NCBI RefSeq assembly: GCF_028294535.1 | Contig: NZ_JAQBIE010000009.1 | Span: 124,001 to 188,000 of the forward strand | Length of the DNA stretch: 64,000 bases | Origin: Paracoccus onchidii | Lineage (GTDB): Bacteria; Pseudomonadota; Alphaproteobacteria; Rhodobacterales; Rhodobacteraceae | Direction: 5' to 3' | Shown: one piece after another, positions 45,266 to 54,828 of the stretch | Layout of the letters: each line of letters starts with the position of its first letter | How positions within the stretch are numbered: the first letter of the stretch is position 1 | Program-made: the position numbers and the translations under genes | The notes under the pieces: model-generated | Told to the model about the DNA's origin: nothing | The model's input: only the letters and a program-made list of their open reading frames with translations | The model's database searches: none

Positions 45266-46861
45266 TTAGATCATCATTTCCTTGGTCGCCGACAGCTTCA
45301 GACTGGGATGATCACGCTCGATACGGTCGATATCCCACTGCAATCGCGTCAAATAGACCAGATCACCATCATGATCCTGCGCCATGTGCCCCTTGTTGGT
45401 GGCCGCGAAGGATTCGACATCGTCCTTGGGGCCGGTCACCCACCGGGCGCTGGTGAACTGCGATCCCTCGAATCGAACGGGGATGCCGTATTCCAGCTGG
45501 ATCCGGCTGGCCAGAACCTCGAACTGCAATGCGCCGACCACACCGACGATAAAGCCAGAGCCGATAACAGGTTTGAAAACCTTTGCCGCGCCTTCTTCGG
45601 CGAATTGCATCAATGCCTTTTCCAGATGCTTGGCCTTCATCGGATCGGTTGCACGGACCGATTGCAGCAACTCCGGCGCAAAGGACGGAATGCCGGTGAA
45701 ACGCAGCGCCTCGCCTTCGGTCAGGGCATCGCCGATTCGCAGCTGGCCATGATTGGGAATACCGATGATGTCCCCGGCCCAAGCCTCTTCGGCCAGTTCA
45801 CGATCGGCCGCGAGGAACAGGACAGGATTGCTGACCGCCATCGGTTTCTTTGAACGCACATGGGTCAGTTTCATCCCGCGCGAGAAATGCCCGCTGGCCA
45901 GCCGCATGAATGCAACCCGGTCGCGGTGCTTGGGGTCCATATTGGCCTGCACCTTGAAGACAAAGCCTGTCACGGGCTTTTCCTCGGGCGCAATCTCGCG
46001 GCTGGCAGAGTTCTGGGGCTGCGGCGCGGGACCATAGTTGCGAATGCCATTCATCAATTCGCGCACGCCAAAGCTGTTGATGGCGCTGCCGAACCAGATC
46101 GGTGTCAGATGCCCTTCAAGGAAGGACTGCCGGTCAAAGGATGGCAGCAGCTCTCGTGCCATTTCAACCTCTTCGCGCAGCGTCTCCAACAGGTGTTCAG
46201 GGACATTCTCCGCCAGCCGGGGATCGTCCAACCCTTCGATCGCGATGGATTGGGCCACCTTGTTGCGATCGGCCCGATCCATCAGATCCAGCCGGTCGTT
46301 CAGCATGTCATAGCAGCCCACGAAATCCCGTCCGACGCCGATCGGCCAGCTGACAGGCGCCACGTCAATGGCCAGATTTTCCTGAATCTCGTCGATGATC
46401 TCGAATGTATCGCGGCTTTCGCGGTCCATCTTGTTACAGAAGGTCAGGATCGGCAGATCACGCAAGCGACACACTTCGAACAGCTTGCGGGTCTGGGATT
46501 CGACACCCTTTGCCCCATCGATGACCATGATCGCCGCGTCCACTGCGGTCAGGGTGCGATAGGTATCTTCAGAAAAATCGCTGTGACCGGGTGTGTCGAC
46601 CAGATTGAAGCGGTGCCCGTCATAGTCGAACGACATGGCCGAGGCCGACACCGAAATCCCGCGATCCTGTTCCATCTTCATGAAGTCCGACCGCGTGCGC
46701 CGCGCCTCGCCCTTGGCACGGACCTGACCGGCCATCTGGATGGCACCACCGTAAAGCAGAAACTTTTCGGTCAGGGTCGTCTTGCCGGCATCGGGATGCG
46801 AGATGATCGCAAAGGTGCGGCGGCGGGCGATTTCGGGCGGAAGTTCGGGGCGGTTGCTCAT
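45266..46861 (-). CDS. prfC: Peptide chain release factor 3
   Basis: A GTPase that removes RF1/RF2 from the ribosome after termination. The 531-residue protein has G1 SHPDAGKTTLTEK, switch I region EQDRGISVSASAMSF, G3 DTPGHSDFSEDTYR and G4 FCNKMDRESRD, with the RF3-specific GGAIQMAGQVRAKG after G1. The length is standard when starting at the ATG at 46861 (MSNRPELPPEIARRRTFAI); a TTG at 46885 is also in frame. Its start faces an AT-rich 250-base region shared with the orphan gene. Confidence 0.94.
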   Translation of the reverse strand: MSNRPELPPEIARRRTFAIISHPDAGKTTLTEKFLLYGGAIQMAGQVRAKGEARRTRSDFMKMEQDRGISVSASAMSFDYDGHRFNLVDTPGHSDFSEDTYRTLTAVDAAIMVIDGAKGVESQTRKLFEVCRLRDLPILTFCNKMDRESRDTFEIIDEIQENLAIDVAPVSWPIGVGRDFVGCYDMLNDRLDLMDRADRNKVAQSIAIEGLDDPRLAENVPEHLLETLREEVEMARELLPSFDRQSFLEGHLTPIWFGSAINSFGVRELMNGIRNYGPAPQPQNSASREIAPEEKPVTGFVFKVQANMDPKHRDRVAFMRLASGHFSRGMKLTHVRSKKPMAVSNPVLFLAADRELAEEAWAGDIIGIPNHGQLRIGDALTEGEALRFTGIPSFAPELLQSVRATDPMKAKHLEKALMQFAEEGAAKVFKPVIGSGFIVGVVGALQFEVLASRIQLEYGIPVRFEGSQFTSARWVTGPKDDVESFAATNKGHMAQDHDGDLVYLTRLQWDIDRIERDHPSLKLSATKEMMI

Positions 46862-46885
46862 GCTGGCGATGTAGCGTGACAGCAA

Positions 46886-47114
46886 CGATTGCGCAATTGC
46901 CCAGGAAGGTTCATGATGAGGTATATTTGCGATGATTAAGTCTGCACATATATTGAAATCTCACGACTAAATTACAATTTGATCCGGTTTTCCACCGCTT
47001 GGAGTTGATTTTTTTGGCAAACGGACGATTATCTAACTGTAGAATATCAGCAGCGGAAAATTGCCAAGACCGAGCCCGCGTTTCAAATTCCAAGTCCGAA
47101 ATGAACGAGTATCG
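46886..47114. promoter_or_regulatory. AT-rich divergent promoter region
   Basis: The gap between prfC and the orphan gene is markedly AT-rich compared with its surroundings and includes a run of seven T (near 47010). TTGGCA (about 47015) followed by AT-rich sequence with TAGAAT near 47041 could be a rightward promoter, but spacing is not ideal. No RNA gene or repeat is evident. Confidence 0.4.
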
Positions 47115-48581
47115 ATGCCATTTGACGCCTCTTATGAACAATTGATGCGCCTGCTGGCCACCCGTGGGCTGGAATGGCTACGCCAACAGGTCCTTGCCTT
47201 GCCTGATCCGGTGCCAGACGACCACCCGTCCGTGGCACAGCTTGCGCTGATGTCGCGCATTGCACCGGTTCTGTCCGGGCTGCGCGGGCATGTATCACCC
47301 CTTGAGGATATTGTCTCACGCCGCCTGACCTCGCAATTGGTGCAACGGGCAGCAAACCGCTATCTTTCCGGGGACACGGATCGCGCCACCGTCAGCTGCG
47401 TGCTGGGGGGGCGTATCGTTGCGGGCGACGACCCGATCTGGCAATTGGCGGTCCATGCGATTGCCGCAGGCAGCGGGGCGTCCCCGGTTGACCGGCTCGC
47501 TGCGGGGGCGACTGCGGATGGCGCCCTGCTGGCGACGATCGAAGCCGATCTTTGCCATCCGATCCCGAATGAAACCCTGACAGACGCCAAGATCGACAGC
47601 TTTGCGTTTCAGGTCATGCAGCTTTATCAATTCGGCGCCACGCGACCGAAATTCAGCAATCCGCGAGTTTACGGCAACGTATTTACCAAGCTGGTTGCAA
47701 GCGGCGAATGGGCAATGCGCAACGGTCGGCTGACCTCGATGTGCCAAATCGCCTATTGCCTGCGTCTTATTGATCCGGACCACGATATATCCGATCTGAT
47801 TGCCGACATAATTTCGCATCAGCGCCCCGATGGCTCGTTCCCGCGCAGTTCAGGCTATTCCACACAGGATCAGGATCTGGCGACCGGAACCTGGCCAACG
47901 CTGATGGCGCTGGCGGTGTTGAATTTCACCGCCTGGCAGAAATGGCGTGGCCCCCGCCCCGATCATTCCACGATCCGTCCCTTCACGACCAGCCGGAACA
48001 GCTACGCGGCGGCAATCGCCCCTCTGGGCAAGGAATGGGCAGCAAAAGCAAATACCGGCCTGCGCCTGAAACTGGCCTGCGGGCTGACACGCGCCACCGG
48101 CGAGAACTGGTTTTCACGCTTGGGTCTGAAAGGGCTTGCCCCGAACCGAACCCAGATCCTGTCAATTGCGACCCAATTATTCGGCGATGTCTTTGCGGCG
48201 CGCAATGCGCGTGACACGCTGCAACTGCACCGGCATTGGCCTGCGGATCTGGAAGCCGGCGAAGATGCGGCCATTCTGCGCTGGTTGCGCGGCGCGCCCG
48301 TGATGCTGGCACAGGACGATAGGCAACCCGCCCAATGCCCAACCCGATCAACGGTGGGTGATGATGATTTTGACCGCATGTGCCTTAGCCATGCGAAGCT
48401 TGCCACAACCATTCCAGACGCCGCGTTGAAGGCAGAAGGATTGCGCCATGCCTGGCAGGCGCTTGTCCTGATGGAGCAAGATGACGGGCCGCATCTGCAT
48501 GACGCCATCGACCAGCTGGAACGTCTGAACCGTCTGGTCCAGATCTTCGAATCAGAAGCGCCGCTTTCTGCGGCGGCCTAA
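47115..48581 (+). CDS. Unrecognised 488-residue protein with alpha/alpha-toroid-like features
   Basis: I cannot assign a family with confidence. The protein is soluble, helix-rich and has no signal peptide or membrane segment. A central stretch, ISHQRPDGSFPRSSGYSTQ followed by TGTWPTLMALAVLNFTAWQKW, looks like the Q-x-x-D-G-S-[FW] repeats of alpha/alpha-toroid proteins (terpene cyclase, prenyltransferase and DUF6895-like folds). Other helices include MCQIAYCLRLIDPDHDISDLI and LATTIPDAALKAEGLRHAWQALVLMEQ. The ATG at 47115 is weakly supported (GAACGAG upstream); a TTG at 47061 is also open. Codon use is host-like, so it is a real gene, standing alone behind an AT-rich promoter and convergent with fhs. 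Confidence 0.7.
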   Translation: MPFDASYEQLMRLLATRGLEWLRQQVLALPDPVPDDHPSVAQLALMSRIAPVLSGLRGHVSPLEDIVSRRLTSQLVQRAANRYLSGDTDRATVSCVLGGRIVAGDDPIWQLAVHAIAAGSGASPVDRLAAGATADGALLATIEADLCHPIPNETLTDAKIDSFAFQVMQLYQFGATRPKFSNPRVYGNVFTKLVASGEWAMRNGRLTSMCQIAYCLRLIDPDHDISDLIADIISHQRPDGSFPRSSGYSTQDQDLATGTWPTLMALAVLNFTAWQKWRGPRPDHSTIRPFTTSRNSYAAAIAPLGKEWAAKANTGLRLKLACGLTRATGENWFSRLGLKGLAPNRTQILSIATQLFGDVFAARNARDTLQLHRHWPADLEAGEDAAILRWLRGAPVMLAQDDRQPAQCPTRSTVGDDDFDRMCLSHAKLATTIPDAALKAEGLRHAWQALVLMEQDDGPHLHDAIDQLERLNRLVQIFESEAPLSAAA

Positions 48582-48585
48582 ACGT

Positions 48586-50256
48586 TCAGAACAGCCCCTT
48601 GACCTGCCCGTGATGATCCAGGCCGATCTGTTCTGCCGCCGGGGAACGCGGAAGCCCCGGCATCGTCATGATTTCGCCGCAGATCGCGACGATGAACCCA
48701 GCCCCGGCATTCAGCCTGACTTCGCGAACCGGCACGATATGCCCATCCGGCGCGCCGAAACGGGTCGGGTCGGTCGAAAAGGAATACTGTGTCTTCGCGA
48801 TGCAGACCGGCATATGCCCATGCCCCGCAGCCTCCCATGCCTGTAGCTGCGCAAGAACACCCGGCGCCGCCTCAACGCGTGCGGCGCGATAGATCCGGCC
48901 ACAGATCGTTTCGATCTTTTCCCAAAGCGGGGCAGAGTCCGGATAGAGCGGCGCAAAGCGGGCGGCGCCACCTTCGGCCAGCGAAACGACTTCGCGGGCC
49001 AGATCTGCTGCCCCTTCACCACCCTGGGCCCAGTGACGGGCAACCACCATCTTGATGCCATGTTTCGCACAAAAATCAGAGACCACCGACAATTCGGAAT
49101 CACGATCCCCGTCGAAATGGTTCAGCGCCACGACAACAGGAAGATTGAAGCTGCGCAAGTTCTCGATGTGCCGCCCAAGATTTGCGCAACCGCGCGTCAC
49201 CGCACCGGGATCTTCCTGCGCCAGATCGGCCTTGGCCACGCCACCATTCATTTTCAGCGCGCGAATGGTCGCGACCAGCACCACCGCAGCCGGCGACAAA
49301 CCCGCCAGTCGGCATTTGATATCGAAAAACTTCTCGGCGCCGAGATCGGCGCCAAACCCGGCCTCGGTCACCACATAATCCGAGGTCGCAAGCGCAGTGC
49401 GCGTCGCCATGACGCTGTTGCAGCCATGGGCGATATTCGCAAACGGACCTCCATGCACAAGCGCCGGGTTGTTTTCCAGAGTCTGCACCAGATTCGGCTG
49501 CAATGCGTCCTTCAGAAGAACCGTCATGGCACCATGCGCATCCAGATCGGCCGCGGTGACAGGCCGGCGATCCAGATCATAACCGATCACGATCCGGCCC
49601 AACCGTTGTTCTAGATCATCAAGATCCTGCGCCAGACAGAGGATTGCCATCACCTCAGAGGCGACGGTGATGTCGAACCCGGTCTGGCGGGTAAAGCCGT
49701 TTGCAACGCCGCCCAGCCCGATCGCAACATCGCGCAGCGCCCGATCATTCATATCCATGACCCGCCGCCATGTAATGCGGCGACTGTCGATCCGGAGCCG
49801 GTTCCCCCAATACATGTGATTGTCGATCATCGCGGCCAGCAGGTTATGGGCGGATGTGATCGCATGAAAATCGCCGGTGAAATGGAGGTTCATGTCCTCC
49901 ATCGGCACGATCTGCGCGCGCCCCCCACCTGCGGCCCCACCCTTCATGCCGAAATTGGGACCAAGGCTGGCTTCGCGTATACAGATCGTGGCGCGCTTGC
50001 CTATGCGGTTCAACCCGTCACCCAGGCCAACCGTGGTTGTGGTCTTGCCTTCGCCCGCCGGGGTCGGGCTGATCGCAGTGACAAGGATCAGCCGTCCGGC
50101 AGGCTGTGCGGCAACCCGCGCCACCGCATCATGAGAGATTTTCGCCTTGTCATGCCCATAGGGCAGAACGTCATGCGCACCCAACCCCAGCCGCTCTGCA
50201 ATTTCGGAAATCGGGCGTTTCTTCGCCTGCCGCGCAATCTCGATATCGGTGATCAT
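48586..50256 (-). CDS. fhs: Formate-tetrahydrofolate ligase
   Basis: Makes 10-formyl-THF from formate, THF and ATP for one-carbon metabolism. The 556-residue protein is the usual length. [24 protein letters not shown] is the P-loop motif; [35 protein letters not shown] is almost invariant in the family. [14 protein letters not shown] and [22 protein letters not shown] complete the call. A fold partner (folD) or purine formyltransferase is not adjacent. It is convergent with the orphan gene, only four bases apart. Confidence 0.95.
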   Translation of the reverse strand: MITDIEIARQAKKRPISEIAERLGLGAHDVLPYGHDKAKISHDAVARVAAQPAGRLILVTAISPTPAGEGKTTTTVGLGDGLNRIGKRATICIREASLGPNFGMKGGAAGGGRAQIVPMEDMNLHFTGDFHAITSAHNLLAAMIDNHMYWGNRLRIDSRRITWRRVMDMNDRALRDVAIGLGGVANGFTRQTGFDITVASEVMAILCLAQDLDDLEQRLGRIVIGYDLDRRPVTAADLDAHGAMTVLLKDALQPNLVQTLENNPALVHGGPFANIAHGCNSVMATRTALATSDYVVTEAGFGADLGAEKFFDIKCRLAGLSPAAVVLVATIRALKMNGGVAKADLAQEDPGAVTRGCANLGRHIENLRSFNLPVVVALNHFDGDRDSELSVVSDFCAKHGIKMVVARHWAQGGEGAADLAREVVSLAEGGAARFAPLYPDSAPLWEKIETICGRIYRAARVEAAPGVLAQLQAWEAAGHGHMPVCIAKTQYSFSTDPTRFGAPDGHIVPVREVRLNAGAGFIVAICGEIMTMPGLPRSPAAEQIGLDHHGQVKGLF

Positions 50257-50315
50257 TCAGTTCCAGCCTGTTATCCGCGCGGCAATGGTACAAGACACTG
50301 CCGCGCGATGCCGCG

Positions 50316-50741
50316 TTAGCGCACGATCATGACGGACACCGGCGAATGCCGCGTGACCGAATGCGCATGGCTGCTGACCAATATGCTGCGCAACTCGTCA
50401 GGTTTGTGACTGGCCATGACGATCGCATCAACCCCCAGATCGGCGGCATGTTTGAGGATCGTTTCAGAGACATGGCCATGCCCGACATGAACATGGGCAC
50501 TGGCATCGCCGGGCAACTCTTGCTCGACGAATTTTGTCAGGGCATCCTGCATTTCCTGCAAGGCCTTCTTTTCGAACCCTTTGGGCAGAAACGTGGCCAC
50601 CAGAGAACTGCCGATATCGGGCACAATGCCCAGGATATGCAGCTCTCCTCCGGTTCCCAGCAGCGCACGCGCTTGCGGCAGCGCCTTTTGCCAACTTGCC
50701 TCATGTTGCAAATCGATCGGCAGCAGAACTTTCTCAAGCAT
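50316..50741 (-). CDS. Universal stress protein (UspA family) linked to TRAP transporter
   Basis: A 141-residue Usp domain. VLLPIDLQHE at the N-terminus and the C-terminal DAIVMASHKPDELRSILVSSHAHSVTRHSPVSVMIVR are the Usp fold; the ATP-binding motif G-2x-G-9x-G(S/T) is not preserved (SH-x-P-D instead of GSRG), so it may be a non-ATP-binding member. It starts eight bases inside the TRAP permease gene. A Usp encoded within a TRAP operon recalls TeaD of Halomonas, which regulates the TeaABC ectoine transporter. Confidence 0.88.
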   Translation of the reverse strand: MLEKVLLPIDLQHEASWQKALPQARALLGTGGELHILGIVPDIGSSLVATFLPKGFEKKALQEMQDALTKFVEQELPGDASAHVHVGHGHVSETILKHAADLGVDAIVMASHKPDELRSILVSSHAHSVTRHSPVSVMIVR

Positions 50742-53562
50742 GGCTCAGACCCTCTTTCCTGTGGGTGGCCGAACCCTGCCCGGGTCCGGCGCGCCGCCGC
50801 TGCATCCAGACAACAAATGCCAGAACCAGCAGCGCGGGAATATAGATCCAGTACTTGGATGGTGCCGGTGCTGGTGCGCGCACAAGCAGGACCTCTTGAT
50901 CCCAATCCAGGCCGGCGGCCTTGGCCGGGCTGTCGAAGGCAACATTGTCGATAATGACCTGTTCACCATTCTGGATCGTATCGATTCCCAGAGCGGCCAG
51001 CCGATCGGCACCGGTATCGCCCGCAGGCACTTCGAGCAGCGCCGAGAATTCGATCGGGTCGCCCAGATCATCCAGCCCCGCGATACGCAGCCGCAATGGT
51101 GCACCCGGCTCGGATTCTTCAAGCGCCTGCTCGAACTGGGCGGGGGGCATATCGTTATAGGGCGGATAGATCATATCCATGAAGAACCCCGGCCGGAAAA
51201 TCGCAAAAGCCACGCCAAGCAACAGCACCGTTTCCCAGATCTTGTTGCGCGTGATGAACCACCCTTGCGTCGCCGCAGCAAACAGCAACATCGCAAGCGT
51301 CGCGGTCACGAACACAAAGATCCCGTGCAGCCAATCCACATTTATCAACAACAGATCCGTGTTGAAAATGAACAGGAAGGGCAGCGCGGCGGTGCGCAGG
51401 CTATAGAAGAAGGCCACGACACCGGTGCGGATCGGATCTCCGCCCGAAACTGCGGCCGCCGCGAATGACGCCAACCCGACGGGGGGGGTCACATCGGCCA
51501 TGATCCCGAAATAGAACACGAACAGATGCACGGCAATCAGCGGAACGATCAGGCCGTTCTGCTGCCCCAGCGTCACGATCACCGGCGCCAGCAAGGCTGA
51601 AACGACGATATAGTTGGCCGTCGTCGGCAGCCCCATCCCAAGGATCAGCGACAAGACCGCCGTCAGCAACAGGATCGCCATCAGGTTGCCGCCGGACAGA
51701 ACCTCGACCACATCCGCCAGGGCCGAACCAACGCCGGTTTGGCTGACGGCACCGACGATAATACCCGCAGTTGCCGTCGCGATGCCGATACCGATCATGT
51801 TGCGCGCGCCCGAGATCAGGCCGTCCACCAGGTCATCGACACCGGACCGCATCGCGGCTGCGGTCGAACTGTTGCCCGTGCGATCCATGCCACGCATCAT
51901 CACCATCAACGGGCGCTGGGTCAGCAGGATGAAGATCATGTAGGCGGTCGCCCAGAAGGCCGACAGGCCAGGCGACAGGCGGTCCACCATCAGCGCCCAG
52001 ACCAGCACGATCACCGGCAGCAGGAAGTGCAGGCCGGAACGCACGGTCGGCCCGGGCAGCGGCAATACCGTCACCGGCTCGTTCGGGTCATCCAGTTTCA
52101 GGGGTTCCTCGCGGGACGCAACCCACAGCAGCGCGACATACGCAGCCGTCAGCAGCCCAAAGACGATATAGGGCGCAGCGGAACCAAAGGTCGGACGAAT
52201 CCAGCCCATGCCGTAATATACCAGCATCGACAGCGCACAGATCGCGGCAACCATGAAGGCCGAGGTGATCAGGCGGCGCATCAGCGGGCCGGGTTCATAG
52301 GCGCGCGGCAAGCCCTGCATATTCGCCTTCATCGCCTCTAGATGGACGATATAGACCAGCGCGATATAGCTGATCGACGCGGGCACGAAGGCGTGCTTCA
52401 CCACGTCGAAGTAAGGAATGCCGACATATTCCACCATCAGAAAGGCCGCGGCCCCCATCACGGGGGGCATGATCTGGCCGTTGACCGAGGATGCGACCTC
52501 GACCGCGCCGGCCTTTTCGGAATTGAACCCGACCTTCTTCATCAGCGGAATCGTGAAGGTTCCGGTCGTCACCACATTGGCAATCGACGACCCCGAGATC
52601 AGGCCGGTCATCGCCGAGCTGACGACGGCGGCCTTGGCCGGACCGCCCCGCATGTGCCCCATCAGCGAGAATGCGACCTGAATGAAGTAATTGCCTGCAC
52701 CGGCCTTGTCCAGCAATGCGCCAAACAGCACGAACAGGAAGACAAAGCTGGTGGACACACCCAGCGCGATACCAAAGACACCCTCGGTCGTTATCCATTG
52801 ATGGTTCACGACTTCGGCCAGCGAATTACCCTTATGTGCAATGATGCCCGGCATATAGGGGCCAAGGAAAGTATAGACCAGAAAGACGCTGGCCACGATC
52901 ATCAGCGCCGGCCCAAGGCTGCGCCGCGTTGCTTCCAGCAACAGCAGCAACCCGATAACCGAGATCACGTAATCCTGCATGATCGGCGCACCGACCCGCG
53001 TGCCGATATCGTCATAGAAAATATAAATATACAGTGACGCGGCCGCAGCGATCAGCGCCATCCCCCATTCCCAGGGGGGGACCCAGTTCTTGGGGCTGCC
53101 AAGCAGGATCGCTCCGATCACGGCGGCACCGATGATGGGGATCCACCAGACCGGCACCCCGGTCTTGGCGCCCATCATGAACATGACCGTCATCAGCGCA
53201 GGAATGGCGACGCCAAGGCCCAGCTGAAAAGGCGACCGTTCAGCCGGATAGGCCATATAGGCAAGGAACAACGCGAATGCGAGGTGGATCGAACGGGTTT
53301 CAGTATCGTTCAGGACGCCGAAACCAACCATGAACGGGATGGGCGATGCAATCCACAGCTGGAACAAGGACCAGCAAAGCGCGGTCACAAGGATGATCTT
53401 GCCCACCGCACCGGGCGGCGTACGCGCACCGGTGTCAGAAGAGGCAACAAGTTCGTCCAGCTCGGTCTGGGACAGATTGCCATGCCCTGCCCCGCCCATT
53501 TCAACTGCGCTGGCTTCGAACTGATCTTTGCCTGATTGCTTCTTTGCGTCGTCTTCGCTCAT
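50734..53562 (-). CDS. TRAP transporter, fused 4TM/12TM permease (TAXI type)
   Basis: A 942-residue inner-membrane permease that fuses the small (DctQ-like) and large (DctM-like) TRAP subunits, as usual for TAXI-TRAP systems. Roughly 18 helices are visible. GAGNYFIQVAFSLMGHMRGGPAKAAVVSSAMTGLISGSSIANVVTTG is close to the DctM signature; TPPVGLASFAAAAVSGGDP is a second conserved loop. The N-terminal 60 residues are polar. The C-terminal extension after the last helices contains a PDZ-like segment (ALGIDTIQNGEQVIIDNVAFDSPAKAAGL), often found in this subfamily. Transport is coupled to Na+ or H+. The ATG at 53562 has GGGGG upstream. Confidence 0.9.
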   Translation of the reverse strand: MSEDDAKKQSGKDQFEASAVEMGGAGHGNLSQTELDELVASSDTGARTPPGAVGKIILVTALCWSLFQLWIASPIPFMVGFGVLNDTETRSIHLAFALFLAYMAYPAERSPFQLGLGVAIPALMTVMFMMGAKTGVPVWWIPIIGAAVIGAILLGSPKNWVPPWEWGMALIAAAASLYIYIFYDDIGTRVGAPIMQDYVISVIGLLLLLEATRRSLGPALMIVASVFLVYTFLGPYMPGIIAHKGNSLAEVVNHQWITTEGVFGIALGVSTSFVFLFVLFGALLDKAGAGNYFIQVAFSLMGHMRGGPAKAAVVSSAMTGLISGSSIANVVTTGTFTIPLMKKVGFNSEKAGAVEVASSVNGQIMPPVMGAAAFLMVEYVGIPYFDVVKHAFVPASISYIALVYIVHLEAMKANMQGLPRAYEPGPLMRRLITSAFMVAAICALSMLVYYGMGWIRPTFGSAAPYIVFGLLTAAYVALLWVASREEPLKLDDPNEPVTVLPLPGPTVRSGLHFLLPVIVLVWALMVDRLSPGLSAFWATAYMIFILLTQRPLMVMMRGMDRTGNSSTAAAMRSGVDDLVDGLISGARNMIGIGIATATAGIIVGAVSQTGVGSALADVVEVLSGGNLMAILLLTAVLSLILGMGLPTTANYIVVSALLAPVIVTLGQQNGLIVPLIAVHLFVFYFGIMADVTPPVGLASFAAAAVSGGDPIRTGVVAFFYSLRTAALPFLFIFNTDLLLINVDWLHGIFVFVTATLAMLLFAAATQGWFITRNKIWETVLLLGVAFAIFRPGFFMDMIYPPYNDMPPAQFEQALEESEPGAPLRLRIAGLDDLGDPIEFSALLEVPAGDTGADRLAALGIDTIQNGEQVIIDNVAFDSPAKAAGLDWDQEVLLVRAPAPAPSKYWIYIPALLVLAFVVWMQRRRAGPGQGSATHRKEGLSHA

Positions 53563-53609
53563 CGCGTCACCCCCTTGTTGATGGGTATTATCTTGTTCTT
53601 TCAAGAGCG

Positions 53610-53634
53610 AAGGGCGGCCACATGGGCCGCCCTT
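53610..53634 (-). promoter_or_regulatory. Intercistronic hairpin between TRAP binding protein and permease
   Basis: Perfect 10-bp inverted repeat (53610-53619 with 53625-53634) with a 5-base loop, 11 bases past the binding-protein stop and before the permease. There is no T-run, so it probably protects the upstream mRNA or attenuates the large permease gene. Confidence 0.65.
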
Positions 53635-53645
53635 ATCCAGCTGCC

Positions 53646-54617
53646 TTATTCGATCCAGCCTTGTTCCTTATAGTATTTCGCCGCGCCCGGATGCAGCGGC
53701 GCGCTGTTGCCTTCGGTCACCATGGCTTCCGGCTCGAGATTGGCAAAGGCGGGGTGCAGTCCCTTGAACCGGTCGAAATTGTCAAACACGGTCTTGACCA
53801 CTTCGTAGACGGTATCTTCATCGGCGGCAGCCGAGGTCACGAAGGTGGCCTTCACACCGAAGGTTTCGACATCGTCGTCATTGCCGGCATACATGCCGCC
53901 GGGGATGGTTGCCTTGGCGTAATAGGGGTTGTCGGCGACCAGCTTGTCGATCGCTTCACCGGTCACGGGTACCAGACGCGCATCAACGGTCGAGGTGGCC
54001 TCCTGGATCGAACCGTTCGGATGGCCGACGGTATAGACGATCGCGTCAACCTTGTTGTCGCCCAGCGCCGCCGATTGCTCGGCCGGCTTCAGCTCGGATG
54101 CCAGCGAAAAATCGTCCATCGACCAGCCGATCGCATTCAGAACGACTTCCATCGTGCCGCGCTGACCCGATCCGGGGTTGCCGACATTGACGCGCTTGCC
54201 CTTGAGGTCTTCAAAGTTGCCGATTTCCGCATCGGCGCGGGCCACGACGGTAAAGGGCTCGGGGTGGACCGAGAACACGGCGCGCAGATCTTCAAAATGC
54301 TTGTCGCCTTCGAATTCCGGCACATCACCTTCATAGGCGTGATACTGCCAGTCGGACTGGGCCACGCCCATGGTCATGTCACCGGCCTGAATGGCGTTGA
54401 TATTGGCAATCGAACCACCCGTCGAAGGCGCGGTACATTTGATGCCCGTTTCGGATGTCTTGCGGTTGACCAGACTACAGATCGACTGACCCACGACGTA
54501 GTAAACGCCGGTCTGGCCACCGGTGCCGATCGTGATGAAACGTTCCTCCTGGGCGGAAGCAGCGGTGGCCCCAAGGGCGAAAGCCGACGTCAACAGGATG
54601 GATTTAAGGGTACTCAT
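53646..54617 (-). CDS. TAXI family TRAP transporter solute-binding protein
   Basis: A 323-residue periplasmic protein. The signal peptide is LKSILLTSAFALGATAASAQ with cleavage after about residue 22. FITIGTGGQTGVYYVVGQSICSLVN is the TAXI hallmark (TxGTGGxxGxYY), followed by KCTAPSTGGSIANINAIQAGDMTMGVAQSDWQYHAY. The ligand is unknown; studied TAXI proteins bind glutamate or related dicarboxylates. It is the first gene of a binding protein-permease-Usp operon. The ATG is at 54617. Confidence 0.92.
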   Translation of the reverse strand: MSTLKSILLTSAFALGATAASAQEERFITIGTGGQTGVYYVVGQSICSLVNRKTSETGIKCTAPSTGGSIANINAIQAGDMTMGVAQSDWQYHAYEGDVPEFEGDKHFEDLRAVFSVHPEPFTVVARADAEIGNFEDLKGKRVNVGNPGSGQRGTMEVVLNAIGWSMDDFSLASELKPAEQSAALGDNKVDAIVYTVGHPNGSIQEATSTVDARLVPVTGEAIDKLVADNPYYAKATIPGGMYAGNDDDVETFGVKATFVTSAAADEDTVYEVVKTVFDNFDRFKGLHPAFANLEPEAMVTEGNSAPLHPGAAKYYKEQGWIE

Positions 54618-54828
54618 GCAAGATTCTCCCATGTCTTTCAGGAATTGACATCACTGATATCCCGCAGCTTGCGGCGCGGGTTACACCTCACGGTAACGCG
54701 AATGCCTCTTTTGGCAATCCCTAAACCTCTCTATTCGCAATATTGCCTATAAGACAAAAACTTATACAAATTAGGTCCGCACCGAGCCAAACCGGCCCGG
54801 CGCCCGACCCGTATAAGAATCGCTTCGT

